Positions 17,633-28,458 of a DNA stretch of 64,000 nt are shown one piece after another (positions within the stretch are counted from its first letter, which is position 1; every line of letters starts with the position of its first letter). Source of the stretch: Bacteroidetes bacterium HGW-Bacteroidetes-1 (GTDB lineage Bacteria; Bacteroidota; Bacteroidia; Bacteroidales; F082); NCBI GenBank assembly GCA_002842755.1, contig PHDU01000001.1, positions 1 to 64,000 of the forward strand, given 5' to 3'. The notes beneath the pieces are model-generated. The model saw only the letters and a list, made by a program, of their open reading frames with translations. It was not told the origin of the DNA and did no database searches. A program made the translations under genes and the position numbers.

Positions 17633-19159
17633 ATGGAGAAAAGTACCAGAAAACCAAAAAATAATTTTGCAATAAGTCCGAATGATCAGCAGCGAGACCT
17701 TCTGCTTCAGCACGGACGCGTTCCACCACAAGCGACTGACCTTGAAGATGTTGTATTAGGCGCAATGATGCTGGAAAAAGATGCTGTGAATGCAGTTATC
17801 GACATTTTGCAACCGGGAGTGTTTTATAAAGAAGCACATCAAAAGATTTTTGAGGCAATTCAAAACCTCTTTACCAAGTCGGAACCTATTGATATTTTGA
17901 CGGTAACCAATGAATTGCGTTTAGCAGGTCACCTTGAAATTGTTGGAGGACCTTACTATATTTCACAACTTACCAACAGGGTGGTATCGGCTGCCAATAT
18001 TGAGTTTCACGCACGCATCATACTTCAGAAACATATTCAGCGGGAGCTTATTCGCATTTCATCAGACATTATCAAAGATGCTTACGAAGACACTACAGAT
18101 GTTTTCGATTTACTTGATAAAGCTGAATCAGGGTTGTTTTCGGTGAGTGAAACCAATCTTAGAAGGAGTTTTAGCACAATGCCTGATTTGGTACAGGCAG
18201 CTATTAAAGATATTGAAAACGCAAAAAACAACGAATCAAACCTTAGAGGTGTACCCTCAGGATATTCAGAGCTTGATCGTATTACACAAGGTTGGCAAAA
18301 ATCGGACCTCATCATTTTAGCTGCCAGACCCAGCATGGGTAAAACAGCGCTTGCGCTTAACCTTGCCCGAAATGCTGCTGTTACCTACAACAGGCCTGTT
18401 GCTTTCTTCTCATTGGAAATGTCATCCGTTCAGCTCGTCACACGTCTGATTTCAAGTGAAAGTTTTTTGCCTGCTGAAAAATTACGCAAAGGTGACCTGA
18501 AGCACTATGAATGGCAGCAACTGACAACAAAAATTACCCCGTTGGTCAACGCCAAGATGTTTATTGATGATACACCTCAGCTGTCAATTTTTGAACTTCG
18601 TGCAAAGTGCCGCCGCCTTAAACAACAGCATGATATTCATATGGTCTTCGTTGATTATCTTCAGTTGATGACATCTGGTGGCGAAAATCGTGGAAACCGG
18701 GAGCAGGAAATCAGCAACATTTCAAGATCGCTAAAAAGTCTTGCCAAAGAACTTGATATTCCAGTGCTGGCACTATCCCAGCTAAGCCGTTCGGTCGAAA
18801 GCCGACCCGGATCTAAGAAACCTATCCTATCCGACTTGCGTGAATCCGGAGCTATAGAGCAAGACGCTGATATGGTAATCTTCATCTACCGGCCAGAATA
18901 CTATGGCCTGACAGAAGACGGCGAAAACAACAATACACAGGGACTTGCTGTTATCAACATTGCAAAACACCGAAATGGTAAGCTTGGCGATGTCAATCTT
19001 AAATTTGTTGGCCAGTTTGCCCGCTTTGATGAACCAGATAATTTTGAAAAGAAACCTGCCGATATCGCTCCGAATGAAGGGTTTGAAACCCGAATTATGT
19101 CTTCCAGAATGAATGACGATTTCGATTCGTCCAGTGAAAATGATGTAACACCTTTTTAA
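17633..19159 (+). CDS. dnaB: replicative DNA helicase DnaB
   Basis: LEDVVLGAMMLEKDAVN; ARPSMGKTALALN (Walker A); VFVDYLQLM; LSQLSRSVESR. Confidence 0.97.
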   Translation: MEKSTRKPKNNFAISPNDQQRDLLLQHGRVPPQATDLEDVVLGAMMLEKDAVNAVIDILQPGVFYKEAHQKIFEAIQNLFTKSEPIDILTVTNELRLAGHLEIVGGPYYISQLTNRVVSAANIEFHARIILQKHIQRELIRISSDIIKDAYEDTTDVFDLLDKAESGLFSVSETNLRRSFSTMPDLVQAAIKDIENAKNNESNLRGVPSGYSELDRITQGWQKSDLIILAARPSMGKTALALNLARNAAVTYNRPVAFFSLEMSSVQLVTRLISSESFLPAEKLRKGDLKHYEWQQLTTKITPLVNAKMFIDDTPQLSIFELRAKCRRLKQQHDIHMVFVDYLQLMTSGGENRGNREQEISNISRSLKSLAKELDIPVLALSQLSRSVESRPGSKKPILSDLRESGAIEQDADMVIFIYRPEYYGLTEDGENNNTQGLAVINIAKHRNGKLGDVNLKFVGQFARFDEPDNFEKKPADIAPNEGFETRIMSSRMNDDFDSSSENDVTPF

Positions 19160-19168
19160 TACAAAATA

Positions 19169-20005
19169 TTGATGAAAAGCCAAAGTAAAATATTTATCAT
19201 CACTTTTTCAATGCTCATATTAGCCGCACAGTCTTTTGCCGCGAATGAAAAAGACCTTTCTTACAAACTTCAAAAAGGGGATAAGTATAACCTCAACATT
19301 ACCAACCGGCAGACTATCAACATGAATATGATGGGTCAAAGCATGAATCTTATTCAAAACATAAGTATCAATCAAGAAGTATTTGTTGCTGAAAAAGACG
19401 ATAAAAATAATTATACACTTGAGATGGAATATAAACGAATTCAATTTCAACAAAATGCAATGGGAATGGAAGTGAACTGGGATTCGGATCATCCTGACAC
19501 TACTGATTTCATGTCGAAACAGATTGGGGCATCACTTGGAAAAGCCATTGAAAAAACGATAACAGCTGTTATAGATTCAAGAGGGAACCCTATCAGCATC
19601 AATAAAAGCGAAGTAATCGAGCAAGCCAACAGTATTTCAGGATTTGAGTCAGGAATGATGGTGGTGTATGCAGATAAAAGTGTGAAGGAAGGGGAAACCT
19701 GGCAGGTTACAATGAAACCAGATCCAAATAGTGATTTTGTAATCGTTTCAGAATACAAACTCGATGAAATCCGTGGCAAAACAGCAAACATAAGCTTTAT
19801 TGGAACCATTACAGGCACTCAAATCATGGGTGAAACAGCTGATATTAAGGGTACTATCACTGGCAAAACGCAGATCAATGTAGCCACAGGATGGATAATC
19901 TCTGCCAGCATTAACCAGAATATGGAAATGGAAATGGAGCAGCAAGGCGTGAAAGTTCCAATGCAGATGAGTAGTTTTATTGAAATCACCTCATCAAATA
20001 ATTAA
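19169..20005 (+). CDS. secreted DUF6263-like protein
   Basis: signal peptide; YKLQKGDKYNLNITNRQTINMNMMGQSMN. Confidence 0.6.
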   Translation: MMKSQSKIFIITFSMLILAAQSFAANEKDLSYKLQKGDKYNLNITNRQTINMNMMGQSMNLIQNISINQEVFVAEKDDKNNYTLEMEYKRIQFQQNAMGMEVNWDSDHPDTTDFMSKQIGASLGKAIEKTITAVIDSRGNPISINKSEVIEQANSISGFESGMMVVYADKSVKEGETWQVTMKPDPNSDFVIVSEYKLDEIRGKTANISFIGTITGTQIMGETADIKGTITGKTQINVATGWIISASINQNMEMEMEQQGVKVPMQMSSFIEITSSNN

Positions 20006-20030
20006 AAAAGGTATATTAAAGCTATTACGC

Positions 20031-20073
20031 AAAAAACCATTGATGTGTTTGAATTGACATCAATGGTTTTTTT
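20031..20073 (+). terminator. hairpin terminator
   Basis: AAAAAACCATTGATGT...ACATCAATGGTTTTTTT. Confidence 0.75.
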
Positions 20074-20212
20074 ACTTATAAAAAGGCACACCTGTCAAAA
20101 AGTAATGACTGATTAAAGTAAACTGATTTAAAAGGCTAACAATTTGATTTATTCAAAAAAAGTCTGACAGATATGTTTATTTTTGTTTTAAACAAAGTGT
20201 CAAAATAAAGAG

Positions 20213-20932
20213 ATGTCAAGAATCCAAACTGTCCTGAAAACAACATTCGGTATTTTAAAAAAGATAATTTTCGGTTTGGGATTGATATTTGGTTTTATGC
20301 TCATTCTCAGTTTTACTGAGTATCCATATTTAGCCTACCATTGGCTGGGGACCAATCAAATCGAAAAACAAAGCAAAAGTGATTATATCATACTTCTCGG
20401 AGCTGGTGGGATGCCAAGCCCTCAGGGATTATTGCGTTGTTATTATGCTGCCAATGCAGCCATTGTTGATCCGGAGAGCGCGATCCTTATCGCACTCCCT
20501 GCGGATACAAATAATTTCACAGCAAGTGATCACTATGCTATGATTGCCGAACTTAAAAAACGAGGAATTGATTCAACCCGAATTTTTTCAGAATCGAAAG
20601 GAACCAATACGCACAGGCAAGCCTTAGAAATAAAAAGAATGATCAAAGACCCTGAAGCACGGCTTTTGATTATCACCTCTCCTGATCACATGCATCGTAG
20701 CATCCTTTCATTTCGTAAAATCGGCTTCAAGCATGTAAATGGAATTCCAACCTTTGAAAATTCATTTGATGAATATCTTCTTTTAGAAAAAAATGCAGAA
20801 GATGAGGTGATTACAAAACCTGAAAGCAATCTTGACCTGCGTTACAATATGTGGAGTTATCTGCAATACGAAATCCTTGTGATCAGGGAGTACACTGCAA
20901 TAACGTATTATAAGTTAAAGGGTTACATTTGA
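20213..20932 (+). CDS. YdcF/ElyC (DUF218) family protein
   Basis: YIILLGAGGMPSPQGLLRCYYAANAA; ESKGTNTHRQA; LLIITSPDHMHRS. Confidence 0.8.
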   Translation: MSRIQTVLKTTFGILKKIIFGLGLIFGFMLILSFTEYPYLAYHWLGTNQIEKQSKSDYIILLGAGGMPSPQGLLRCYYAANAAIVDPESAILIALPADTNNFTASDHYAMIAELKKRGIDSTRIFSESKGTNTHRQALEIKRMIKDPEARLLIITSPDHMHRSILSFRKIGFKHVNGIPTFENSFDEYLLLEKNAEDEVITKPESNLDLRYNMWSYLQYEILVIREYTAITYYKLKGYI

Positions 20933-20971
20933 TGGCTTACCTAAGTCTGTTTCGAAAACATAGAAATAAAA

Positions 20972-21002
20972 AAAAGTCTGACATCATAAAGCAGTCAGAC
21001 TT
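20972..21002. terminator. bidirectional terminator between DUF218 gene and sucC
   Basis: AAGTCTGAC ... GTCAGACTT inverted repeat flanked by A/T tract. Confidence 0.6.
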
Positions 21003-21024
21003 ATTGATCTATATACAAACTTGG

Positions 21025-22215
21025 TTATTGTAAAACTTCATTTACCAGAGAAGCTGCGTCCTGCAGACGAATTGCAGAGAAGACCCTCAAACCTGATTTA
21101 TCAATTAGTTCTTTTCCTTCTTCAGCGTTTGTACCTTGCAACCGCACAATAATCGGGACTTCAATTTCACCAATATTATTGTAGGCATCAACAATACCCT
21201 GAGCAACCCGATCACAACGTACGATGCCACCGAAAATATTTACAAGAATAGCCTTTACATTCGGATCTTTAAGAATGATACGAAATGCTTCTTCTACCCT
21301 TTTTGCATTGGCTGTTCCGCCAACGTCAAGAAAGTTAGCTGGCTCACCACCCGACATTTTAATCATATCCATTGTAGCCATCGCTAATCCTGCACCATTT
21401 ACCATACAGCCAACGTTGCCATCCAGCTTAACGAAGTTTAAGTCAAAACGACTCGCTTCGACTTCAATTGGATCCTCTTCGTTCAGATCTCTCATTCCAA
21501 AAATGTCCAACTGACGATATAGTGCGTTGTTATCAATGGCTACCTTTGCATCAGCTGCAAAAACGCGATCATCTGCTGCTTTTATCACAGGATTTATTTC
21601 AAAAAGACTGGCATCTGATCCCTCATAGGCTTTATAAAGAGCATCTACAAACTTTACCATTTCTTTAAATGCCTTTCCGGAAAGGCCAAGATTAAAGGCA
21701 ATTTTACGGGCTTGAAAAGCCTGAAGTCCAACGCGAGGATCAATTTCTTCCGTAAAAATCTCATCCGGAGTTTCTTCTGCAACTTTCTCAATATCCATTC
21801 CACCATGCGGTGAATACATAATCATATTCCTTCCAATGGTTCTGTTAAGCAGAATACTCATATAAATTTCTGTCACTGGCTCAGGGCCCGGATAATAGAT
21901 ATTTTGTTCGATCAGCACTTTTCGCACTAGCTTTCCTTCTACACTGGTTTGGGGTGTAACGAGCATCATGCCAATGATCTGATCTGTATAAAACTCAACC
22001 TCCTCAATAGTTTTGGCAATTTTCACTCCACCACCTTTACCACGTCCACCAGCGTGAATTTGTGCTTTGACAGCCCATTTATCGGAACCGGTCACTTTCT
22101 GTATCTCCTTGGCTGCTTCCACAGCCTTGGCTGGTGATTCGGCCACAATACCAAAAGGTACGGAAACACCGAAACTACTCAATATCTGTTTACCCTGAAA
22201 TTCGTGTAAGTTCAT
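21025..22215 (-). CDS. sucC: succinyl-CoA ligase (ADP/GDP-forming) beta subunit
   Basis: [42 protein letters not shown]. Confidence 0.95.
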   Translation of the reverse strand: MNLHEFQGKQILSSFGVSVPFGIVAESPAKAVEAAKEIQKVTGSDKWAVKAQIHAGGRGKGGGVKIAKTIEEVEFYTDQIIGMMLVTPQTSVEGKLVRKVLIEQNIYYPGPEPVTEIYMSILLNRTIGRNMIMYSPHGGMDIEKVAEETPDEIFTEEIDPRVGLQAFQARKIAFNLGLSGKAFKEMVKFVDALYKAYEGSDASLFEINPVIKAADDRVFAADAKVAIDNNALYRQLDIFGMRDLNEEDPIEVEASRFDLNFVKLDGNVGCMVNGAGLAMATMDMIKMSGGEPANFLDVGGTANAKRVEEAFRIILKDPNVKAILVNIFGGIVRCDRVAQGIVDAYNNIGEIEVPIIVRLQGTNAEEGKELIDKSGLRVFSAIRLQDAASLVNEVLQ

Positions 22216-22396
22216 ATCAAAAAATTCTGATTTTTATAAAGGCCAAAATTAGCACATTTTGTTCAAAGCAAAACCCTGGTCATTGAAAAGTTTAGGTTTT
22301 TATTTGCTTTCCACAAACAAATCAGAAAATGGTGTTGGCTGTTTATCACAACGATGCGCCAAAATTCTTAACTTTGCCACTTGTTAAAAATATTTC

Positions 22397-23047
22397 ATGA
22401 TTACTGCCCAAGGTATCTTTAAAAAATTTGGAGATCTTAATGTTCTCAAAAGCATAGATTTGAGCGTGAAACAAGGAGAAATTATCTCCATTGTTGGCGC
22501 ATCTGGTGCAGGAAAATCGACGCTATTACAAATTATTGGCACCTTATTAAAACCTGATTCAGGATCTGTAATGATTGATAATATTGATGTCAGCAGACTT
22601 ACTGATCAGAAATTGTCGGCATTTAGAAATCAAAAAATAGGGTTTGTTTTCCAATTTCATCATCTGTTACCCGAATTTACAGCTATTGAAAATATTTGTA
22701 TTCCAGCTTACATTGCAGGAGTAACTAAAAAGAACGCAACCGAAAGAGCAAAGCAGTTACTCGATTATTTTAAACTAACTGACAGAGCCGAACATAAACC
22801 AGCTGCACTTTCTGGCGGTGAACAACAAAGAATTGCTGTTGCAAGAGCTTTGATGAACAAACCAGCAGTTATCCTTGCCGATGAACCTTCGGGAAATCTG
22901 GATTCAACTTCCGCAGCTGAATTACATAAGCTCTTTTTTCAACTCAGAGATGAATTCAATCAAACTTTCGTCATTGTTACACATAATCCTGAATTGGCTG
23001 AAATGGCTGACAGAAAACTTGTTATCATAGATGGTCGATTTGAATAA
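22397..23047 (+). CDS. LolD-like ABC transporter ATP-binding protein
   Basis: [44 protein letters not shown]. Confidence 0.9.
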   Translation: MITAQGIFKKFGDLNVLKSIDLSVKQGEIISIVGASGAGKSTLLQIIGTLLKPDSGSVMIDNIDVSRLTDQKLSAFRNQKIGFVFQFHHLLPEFTAIENICIPAYIAGVTKKNATERAKQLLDYFKLTDRAEHKPAALSGGEQQRIAVARALMNKPAVILADEPSGNLDSTSAAELHKLFFQLRDEFNQTFVIVTHNPELAEMADRKLVIIDGRFE

Positions 23048-23099
23048 TCCTGCAATAATCCACAGTTCGTATCGTTAACTATAGTTACACAAATTAAAG

Positions 23100-26000
23100 A
23101 TGTTTCATTTTATGCGCCTTTCTTTTACATTTTCATACCTTTATCTTTTGTTTACTTTCTTATTGTCGGGTGGATCAATTCTGGCACAAGAAACACTTTC
23201 TTTTAAAAGCATTATAACTTCTGCGAATGAAAAATTTACAGAAAAAGACTATATAAGTGCAAAGACCTACTATGAAATGGCACTTCGCATCAAAGAAGAT
23301 GACGCATTTTCAAAACAAAGACTGTCAGAAACAATTGAATTGATTCAGAAGCAGTTGGAAACACAAGGAGTGTTTTACAGGTATCTCGATCAGGGCGATC
23401 AACTCAATCGGGAAGGAAAACTGGAAGATGCTTTGTTTTTCTACAATAAGGCATTGGAGATTTTTCCAGCAGATAAATACACATTGGCACAGGCAGATAA
23501 AATAAATAAAACCCTTGAAGAGGCTGCAAACCGTAAACAAAATTACAATCAAAGCATGGAATTGGGTGATCAGTTACTCCTGTCTCAGAAATATGAGGAA
23601 GCTTTGGTCCAATTCAATCAGGCAAGTACAATTTTTGCTGATGAATCTTTGCCAAAAGAAAAAATTGAATCTACTAAGAAATTGTTGGAACTTCAAAAAC
23701 AAAAAGAGGTTAGCTTCCAGCAGTTTATTACAGAAGCTAACAATCAGATAAGCAGAAAAAATTATCAGGATGCCATAAAAAACTTGCTTGAAGCACTGGC
23801 GATAATTCCTGATGATGCTAAAACGACTGCCTTGCTGGAGGAAACCAGGCAGTTGCTTGACAAGTCAAATCTTTACAAAGAAGCACTTGCAAAGGCAGAT
23901 GATGCTTACGAAAAAAAACTGTTTGAACAATCCATCACTTTATATCAAAATGCGCTTGAAATTTGGCCCAATCAGCCCTACCCTGCTGACATGATTTTAC
24001 GCATCAACCAATCACTCAACAGCGAAAAATATCTGAAGGAAGTTGCCTTAAAAGAATATCTTGCTCAGGCAAATACTTTCTACGCTAACCAACAGTTTGA
24101 AGATGCTTTGCAGGCTTATAATAAAGTACTTGAAATAGACCCAGAGCACAAACAGGCAGGTGATCGTCTAACAGAAATAAGTTTTATTATTTCCCAAAAT
24201 AAGGCAAAACAGCAAAATGAGATATTGTTTGCTCAATTTATAACTACTGGTGACAGTGCTATGTCAGCTGGAAAGTATGAAGAGGCTTTAGCCGACTACC
24301 AAGAAGCGCTAAATATAAAGCCGGACAACAGTGACGTTAAAATCAAAATAAACAATGTTGAATCATTGCTGAACAAAGCACAAGCATTGCTGGAAAAAGC
24401 CGCTGCTTATGAGCGCATCATTACTGAAGCAGATATGCTTCTGTCGCAAAATGAGCTTAATAACGCCAGGCAACGCTATGAATCTGCAATTCAGATCGAC
24501 AATACACAGACATATCCGGTTGATCAGATTAAAAAAGTTGATCTGATGCTTGTCGATCAGGCAGAAAAGAATAAAGCAAATTTGAAATATAATGAACTAA
24601 TCGCATCTGCTCTTAAACATTTTGAAGCCAGGAACCTGAATGAAGCCCGGTCAGAATATGTGAAAGCAAGCGAGTTTAAACCTGAAGACGAAACACCCCA
24701 TCAACAAATTATAATTATTGATCGTATGCTGGCTGATGAAGTATTATCGAGAGCAAAAGATGAACAATACAATAACCTGCTCGATATGGCTTCTTCGGCT
24801 TTTGATGTAAATAATTTTGAATTGGCAATTGGAAAATACGAAGAAGCTTCATTACTCAAACCTGAAGAATCTCTCCCAAAAGAAAAAATTGAACAAATTA
24901 AACTTCTTTTGAATGAGAAACTTACGTTAGCTCAAAAAGAAAAAGAATTTAGCGAACTTATATTACTTGCTGATTCACAATTTGAAAATAAAAATTATGA
25001 GGCTTCTCTTGAAAATTACAGGATAGCCCTAGGCATTTTCATTGACAGACAACATCCATCTGACCGTATTCAGCAGATTGATCAAATTTTCAAAGAAATA
25101 GCAGCAGCTCAGGCATTGGATGAAAACTACAACAAGCTCATCTCTAACGCTGACGACTTGTTTGCTAGCGCTGAATATCCGAAAGCTCAAACCATTTACA
25201 ATGAAGCAATAGTTTTAAAACCTGATGAAATTTATCCTAAAAATCAACTAGATAAGATAAATGTAATCATGTCTGACATGGTAAAAGAGGTTGAACTACT
25301 AGGTGTTTATAACGAACATATTGCTCAAGCAGATCAACTTTTCAATACCAAAAGTTATGATCAGTCAAAAGAACGATATGAAAAAGCACTTCAATTAAGA
25401 CCTGAAGAAAACTATCCCAAAGAGCAACTGCTGCTTATTGATGAAAGCCTGAAGTTAATAGCAGAAGCGAAAGCTATAGAGAGCCGGATTGACAAACTCA
25501 GGGCAGAAGGTGACAATTATTTCGGGAACAAAAAATACACTGATGCCAACGCTGCATTTGATCAAATCCTTCTCCTCGATCCAGACAATTCACATGCACA
25601 AGCAAAAAAAGCAGAGATTGCATTAGCCCTTGCATCATTGGCACGGGAAAACCAGCAACGTTACGATGAAGCCATCGCAGACGCTGAGAAAAATGTCGGG
25701 TTGAAAGAGTACAAGCTCGCAGTTGTATCCTACAAAACTGCTTTAGGATATAAACCTGATGACACTTTTGCCAACACAAGAATTTCTCAGGTTGAAGCCA
25801 TCATACAGGAAGAACTGCTTGTTTTAAAAACTGAATACAATAAATTTATAACAGCAGCAGACAAGAGTTATAACATTAAGAATTACGACAATGCGATCGA
25901 AAGTTATCTGAAAGCAGAAAATATTAAACCAGATGAACGGTATCCACGTGAAATGATTCATAAAATCGCGCAAATTATTGAAGAAAACAAGATAAGAGAA

Positions 26001-26333
26001 CTTAACTCTGCTGCAACGCTTATTGCTTCAAATGTATCAAAACGATTCACTTTTGAACCCGTGGATGTTATTGAACGAAGAGCTAATTACATTCTCATAA
26101 AAGCAAAGAATACTGGCAATTCTGCATTTCCACTTATTGTTAATTTTGGAAGTGCAAGCAGTCGAAACGGCGGTTTTGTTTTACCTATTCCTGCATCGGA
26201 AGAATACAATGACTTTGTTGTTCGCATCGGATCGCAATATAAGTGGTTTAGTGAAGACAATACCTGGATTGAGCTACTTCCTGAAAATGGAGAAGTAGAG
26301 GTTAGCATTATTCAGATTTCAAAAGGCAACTAA
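23100..26333 (+). CDS. large secreted TPR-type repeat protein
   Basis: 1077 aa; signal peptide, many ~70-aa units resembling YNxxIxxAD..F..xxYxxAxxxYxxALxxKPDExYPKxxIxxI. Confidence 0.8.
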   Translation: MFHFMRLSFTFSYLYLLFTFLLSGGSILAQETLSFKSIITSANEKFTEKDYISAKTYYEMALRIKEDDAFSKQRLSETIELIQKQLETQGVFYRYLDQGDQLNREGKLEDALFFYNKALEIFPADKYTLAQADKINKTLEEAANRKQNYNQSMELGDQLLLSQKYEEALVQFNQASTIFADESLPKEKIESTKKLLELQKQKEVSFQQFITEANNQISRKNYQDAIKNLLEALAIIPDDAKTTALLEETRQLLDKSNLYKEALAKADDAYEKKLFEQSITLYQNALEIWPNQPYPADMILRINQSLNSEKYLKEVALKEYLAQANTFYANQQFEDALQAYNKVLEIDPEHKQAGDRLTEISFIISQNKAKQQNEILFAQFITTGDSAMSAGKYEEALADYQEALNIKPDNSDVKIKINNVESLLNKAQALLEKAAAYERIITEADMLLSQNELNNARQRYESAIQIDNTQTYPVDQIKKVDLMLVDQAEKNKANLKYNELIASALKHFEARNLNEARSEYVKASEFKPEDETPHQQIIIIDRMLADEVLSRAKDEQYNNLLDMASSAFDVNNFELAIGKYEEASLLKPEESLPKEKIEQIKLLLNEKLTLAQKEKEFSELILLADSQFENKNYEASLENYRIALGIFIDRQHPSDRIQQIDQIFKEIAAAQALDENYNKLISNADDLFASAEYPKAQTIYNEAIVLKPDEIYPKNQLDKINVIMSDMVKEVELLGVYNEHIAQADQLFNTKSYDQSKERYEKALQLRPEENYPKEQLLLIDESLKLIAEAKAIESRIDKLRAEGDNYFGNKKYTDANAAFDQILLLDPDNSHAQAKKAEIALALASLARENQQRYDEAIADAEKNVGLKEYKLAVVSYKTALGYKPDDTFANTRISQVEAIIQEELLVLKTEYNKFITAADKSYNIKNYDNAIESYLKAENIKPDERYPREMIHKIAQIIEENKIRELNSAATLIASNVSKRFTFEPVDVIERRANYILIKAKNTGNSAFPLIVNFGSASSRNGGFVLPIPASEEYNDFVVRIGSQYKWFSEDNTWIELLPENGEVEVSIIQISKGN

Positions 26334-26426
26334 AAGGCAAAAAATCTTTCTTAGTACTGAAGTTATTAATTTAACCAATGTTTTGAGAAAATTTACCTGC
26401 ATTTTTTTAGCAACAACATATTAAAT

Positions 26427-26705
26427 TCAACCTGAATTACGATCTATCTGTTTGGTAAGATTGCCTTTGCTGAGCAACCATTTGGTATCATCAGCAAAAT
26501 GAACTATACGCTCTTATCTATAAGAACGATCTCTTTATCTGATTCAGAAAACAAACCCGTCATAAATAATTCAACCAATCCATCTATAAAATACCGAACA
26601 TCATGCCATTGCTGCATTTTTTGAAGATCGTACAATAAATTCAATAAATTTGCTTCCTGACATGAGAATCAATCCGACAAACTTTTTGGGCAGTTTGGTT
26701 GTCAT
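26427..26705 (-). pseudogene. candidate frameshifted gene remnant
   Basis: Coding-like segments in different frames: MTTKLPKKFVGLILMSG..., ...QEANLLNLLYDLQKMQQWHDVRYFIDGLVELFMTGLFSESDKEIVLIDKSV*, HFADDTKWLLSKGNLTKQIDRNSG*. Confidence 0.4.
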
Positions 26706-26750
26706 AACAAAACAATAGATTGTTCCAATGACAAAAAAAATAGGAATCAG

Positions 26751-28226
26751 ATGACGCCATTAGAGAAGCATTTTCAATATTTTCGAGAAAGAACAGTTGG
26801 TAATGAATTGATTTTCAATAGTCCTTATGGACCTCAGAAACTCCTTTATGCTGATTGGATTGCCAGCGGAAGATTGTATTATCCAATAGAAGATCGGATT
26901 ACAAAAGTAATTGGACCTTATGTGGGCAATACCCACACCGAAACCAGTGAAACTGGAACACTTATGACCAAAGCCTATCATTATGCTCATAATAAAATAA
27001 AAAAACACGTAAATGCCGGAGCAAATGATGTTATAATAACTGCCGGCACAGGAATGACCACTGTGATAAATAAAATGCAGAGAATCATGGGTTTAAAAAA
27101 CTGTCACACAATAAAAGGGCATGATTGTTTACAGAAAAACGAAAAACCAGTTGTATTTTTAAGTCATATGGAGCATCACTCCAATCATACAAACTGGTTT
27201 GAAACCAATGTTGATGTCGTAGTTCTTAAACCCACCAAAGATTTGCTGATCGATCTGGACGAGTTACGTTTTCAACTTGAAAAATACAAGCAACGCGTCT
27301 TTAAGATAGGCTCATTTACAGCATGTTCTAATGTCACAGGAATTGAAACACCTATTCATGAAATGGCAAAAATTATGCACGAATATGGAGGGATTATTTT
27401 CGTAGATTATGCAGCTTCAGCACCCTATGTTGATATTGACATGCACCCAGCCGATGATGAAATGAAAAAACTTGATGCCATTTTCTTTAGTCCTCATAAA
27501 TTTCTCGGTGGTCCAGGTAGTTCAGGAGTTATGATTTTTGATCAAACACTCTATAACAGTCCATCCCCTGATAATCCAGGTGGGGGAACTGTGGATTGGA
27601 CTAATCCCTGGGGTGAATACAAATATATCGACGATATAGAAGTAAGAGAAGATGGTGGTACGCCAGGATTTTTACAAGCAATTCGAACAGCTCTTGCCAT
27701 CGAAGTTAAAAACCAAATGGATACAAGAAAGATGCTTTTACGGGAACAAGTTCTGGTTGCAAAAGCATTTAAAGAGTTTCAAAAGATTAAGGGGGTGCAT
27801 ATTCTCGCTGACAACATTGAAAAACGTCTAGGTGTTTTATCCTTTTATCTCAAAGATGTGCACTTTAATCTGGTTGTAAAAATACTCAACGATCGCTTTG
27901 GCATTCAGGTAAGAGGAGGATGCGCATGTGCCGGAACTTATGGGCATTATTTATTGGATGTTAGCCATGATAAATCAAGAAAAATTACTGAACTTATCAA
28001 CCATGGTGATCTTTCGCAGAAACCGGGTTGGATTCGTGCCTCATTGCATCCAACAATGACAGATGAAGAGCTTGATGTATTAATTTTTGGAGTGACTGAA
28101 ATTATGCGACACCATCGCAAATGGCAGAACGATTATAAATATAATAAATATTACAATGAGTTTCATCACATCAACGAAATTCCCGATAAGACAGATTTGA
28201 TCAAACCTTGGTTCGTATTTGAATAA
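26751..28226 (+). CDS. class V aminotransferase (cysteine desulfurase-like, PLP)
   Basis: FSPHKFLGGPGSSGVMIFD PLP-Lys region; TAGTGMTTVINK; RGGCACAGTYGHYLL. Confidence 0.88.
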   Translation: MTPLEKHFQYFRERTVGNELIFNSPYGPQKLLYADWIASGRLYYPIEDRITKVIGPYVGNTHTETSETGTLMTKAYHYAHNKIKKHVNAGANDVIITAGTGMTTVINKMQRIMGLKNCHTIKGHDCLQKNEKPVVFLSHMEHHSNHTNWFETNVDVVVLKPTKDLLIDLDELRFQLEKYKQRVFKIGSFTACSNVTGIETPIHEMAKIMHEYGGIIFVDYAASAPYVDIDMHPADDEMKKLDAIFFSPHKFLGGPGSSGVMIFDQTLYNSPSPDNPGGGTVDWTNPWGEYKYIDDIEVREDGGTPGFLQAIRTALAIEVKNQMDTRKMLLREQVLVAKAFKEFQKIKGVHILADNIEKRLGVLSFYLKDVHFNLVVKILNDRFGIQVRGGCACAGTYGHYLLDVSHDKSRKITELINHGDLSQKPGWIRASLHPTMTDEELDVLIFGVTEIMRHHRKWQNDYKYNKYYNEFHHINEIPDKTDLIKPWFVFE

Positions 28227-28275
28227 AACCTGTTTTTACAATCCTTTGGACAAACTTCTTCTGAAGTATTTCTTG

Positions 28276-28443
28276 TTAGAATGGAACGCGATGAGGATAC
28301 ATCATCCTGACGATAAAAAACAATGCAAGCGCCATAACGCCTATTAGAATAAAAGTAATTCCTAAAACCTTTTTCTTTTTGATAAAAAACCAACTTGCAA
28401 GCCCGAAAAACGCCAGCGCAAGCACCAACAATTGTATTACCAT
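28276..28443 (-). CDS. small (55 aa) membrane protein, absent from supplied ORF track
   Basis: MVIQLLVLALAFFGLASWFFIKKKKVLGITFILIGVMALALFFIVRMMYPHRVPF; two hydrophobic helices; 15 nt after the RSH gene. Confidence 0.65.
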   Translation of the reverse strand: MVIQLLVLALAFFGLASWFFIKKKKVLGITFILIGVMALALFFIVRMMYPHRVPF

Positions 28444-28458
28444 GGTATATTTGTTACA

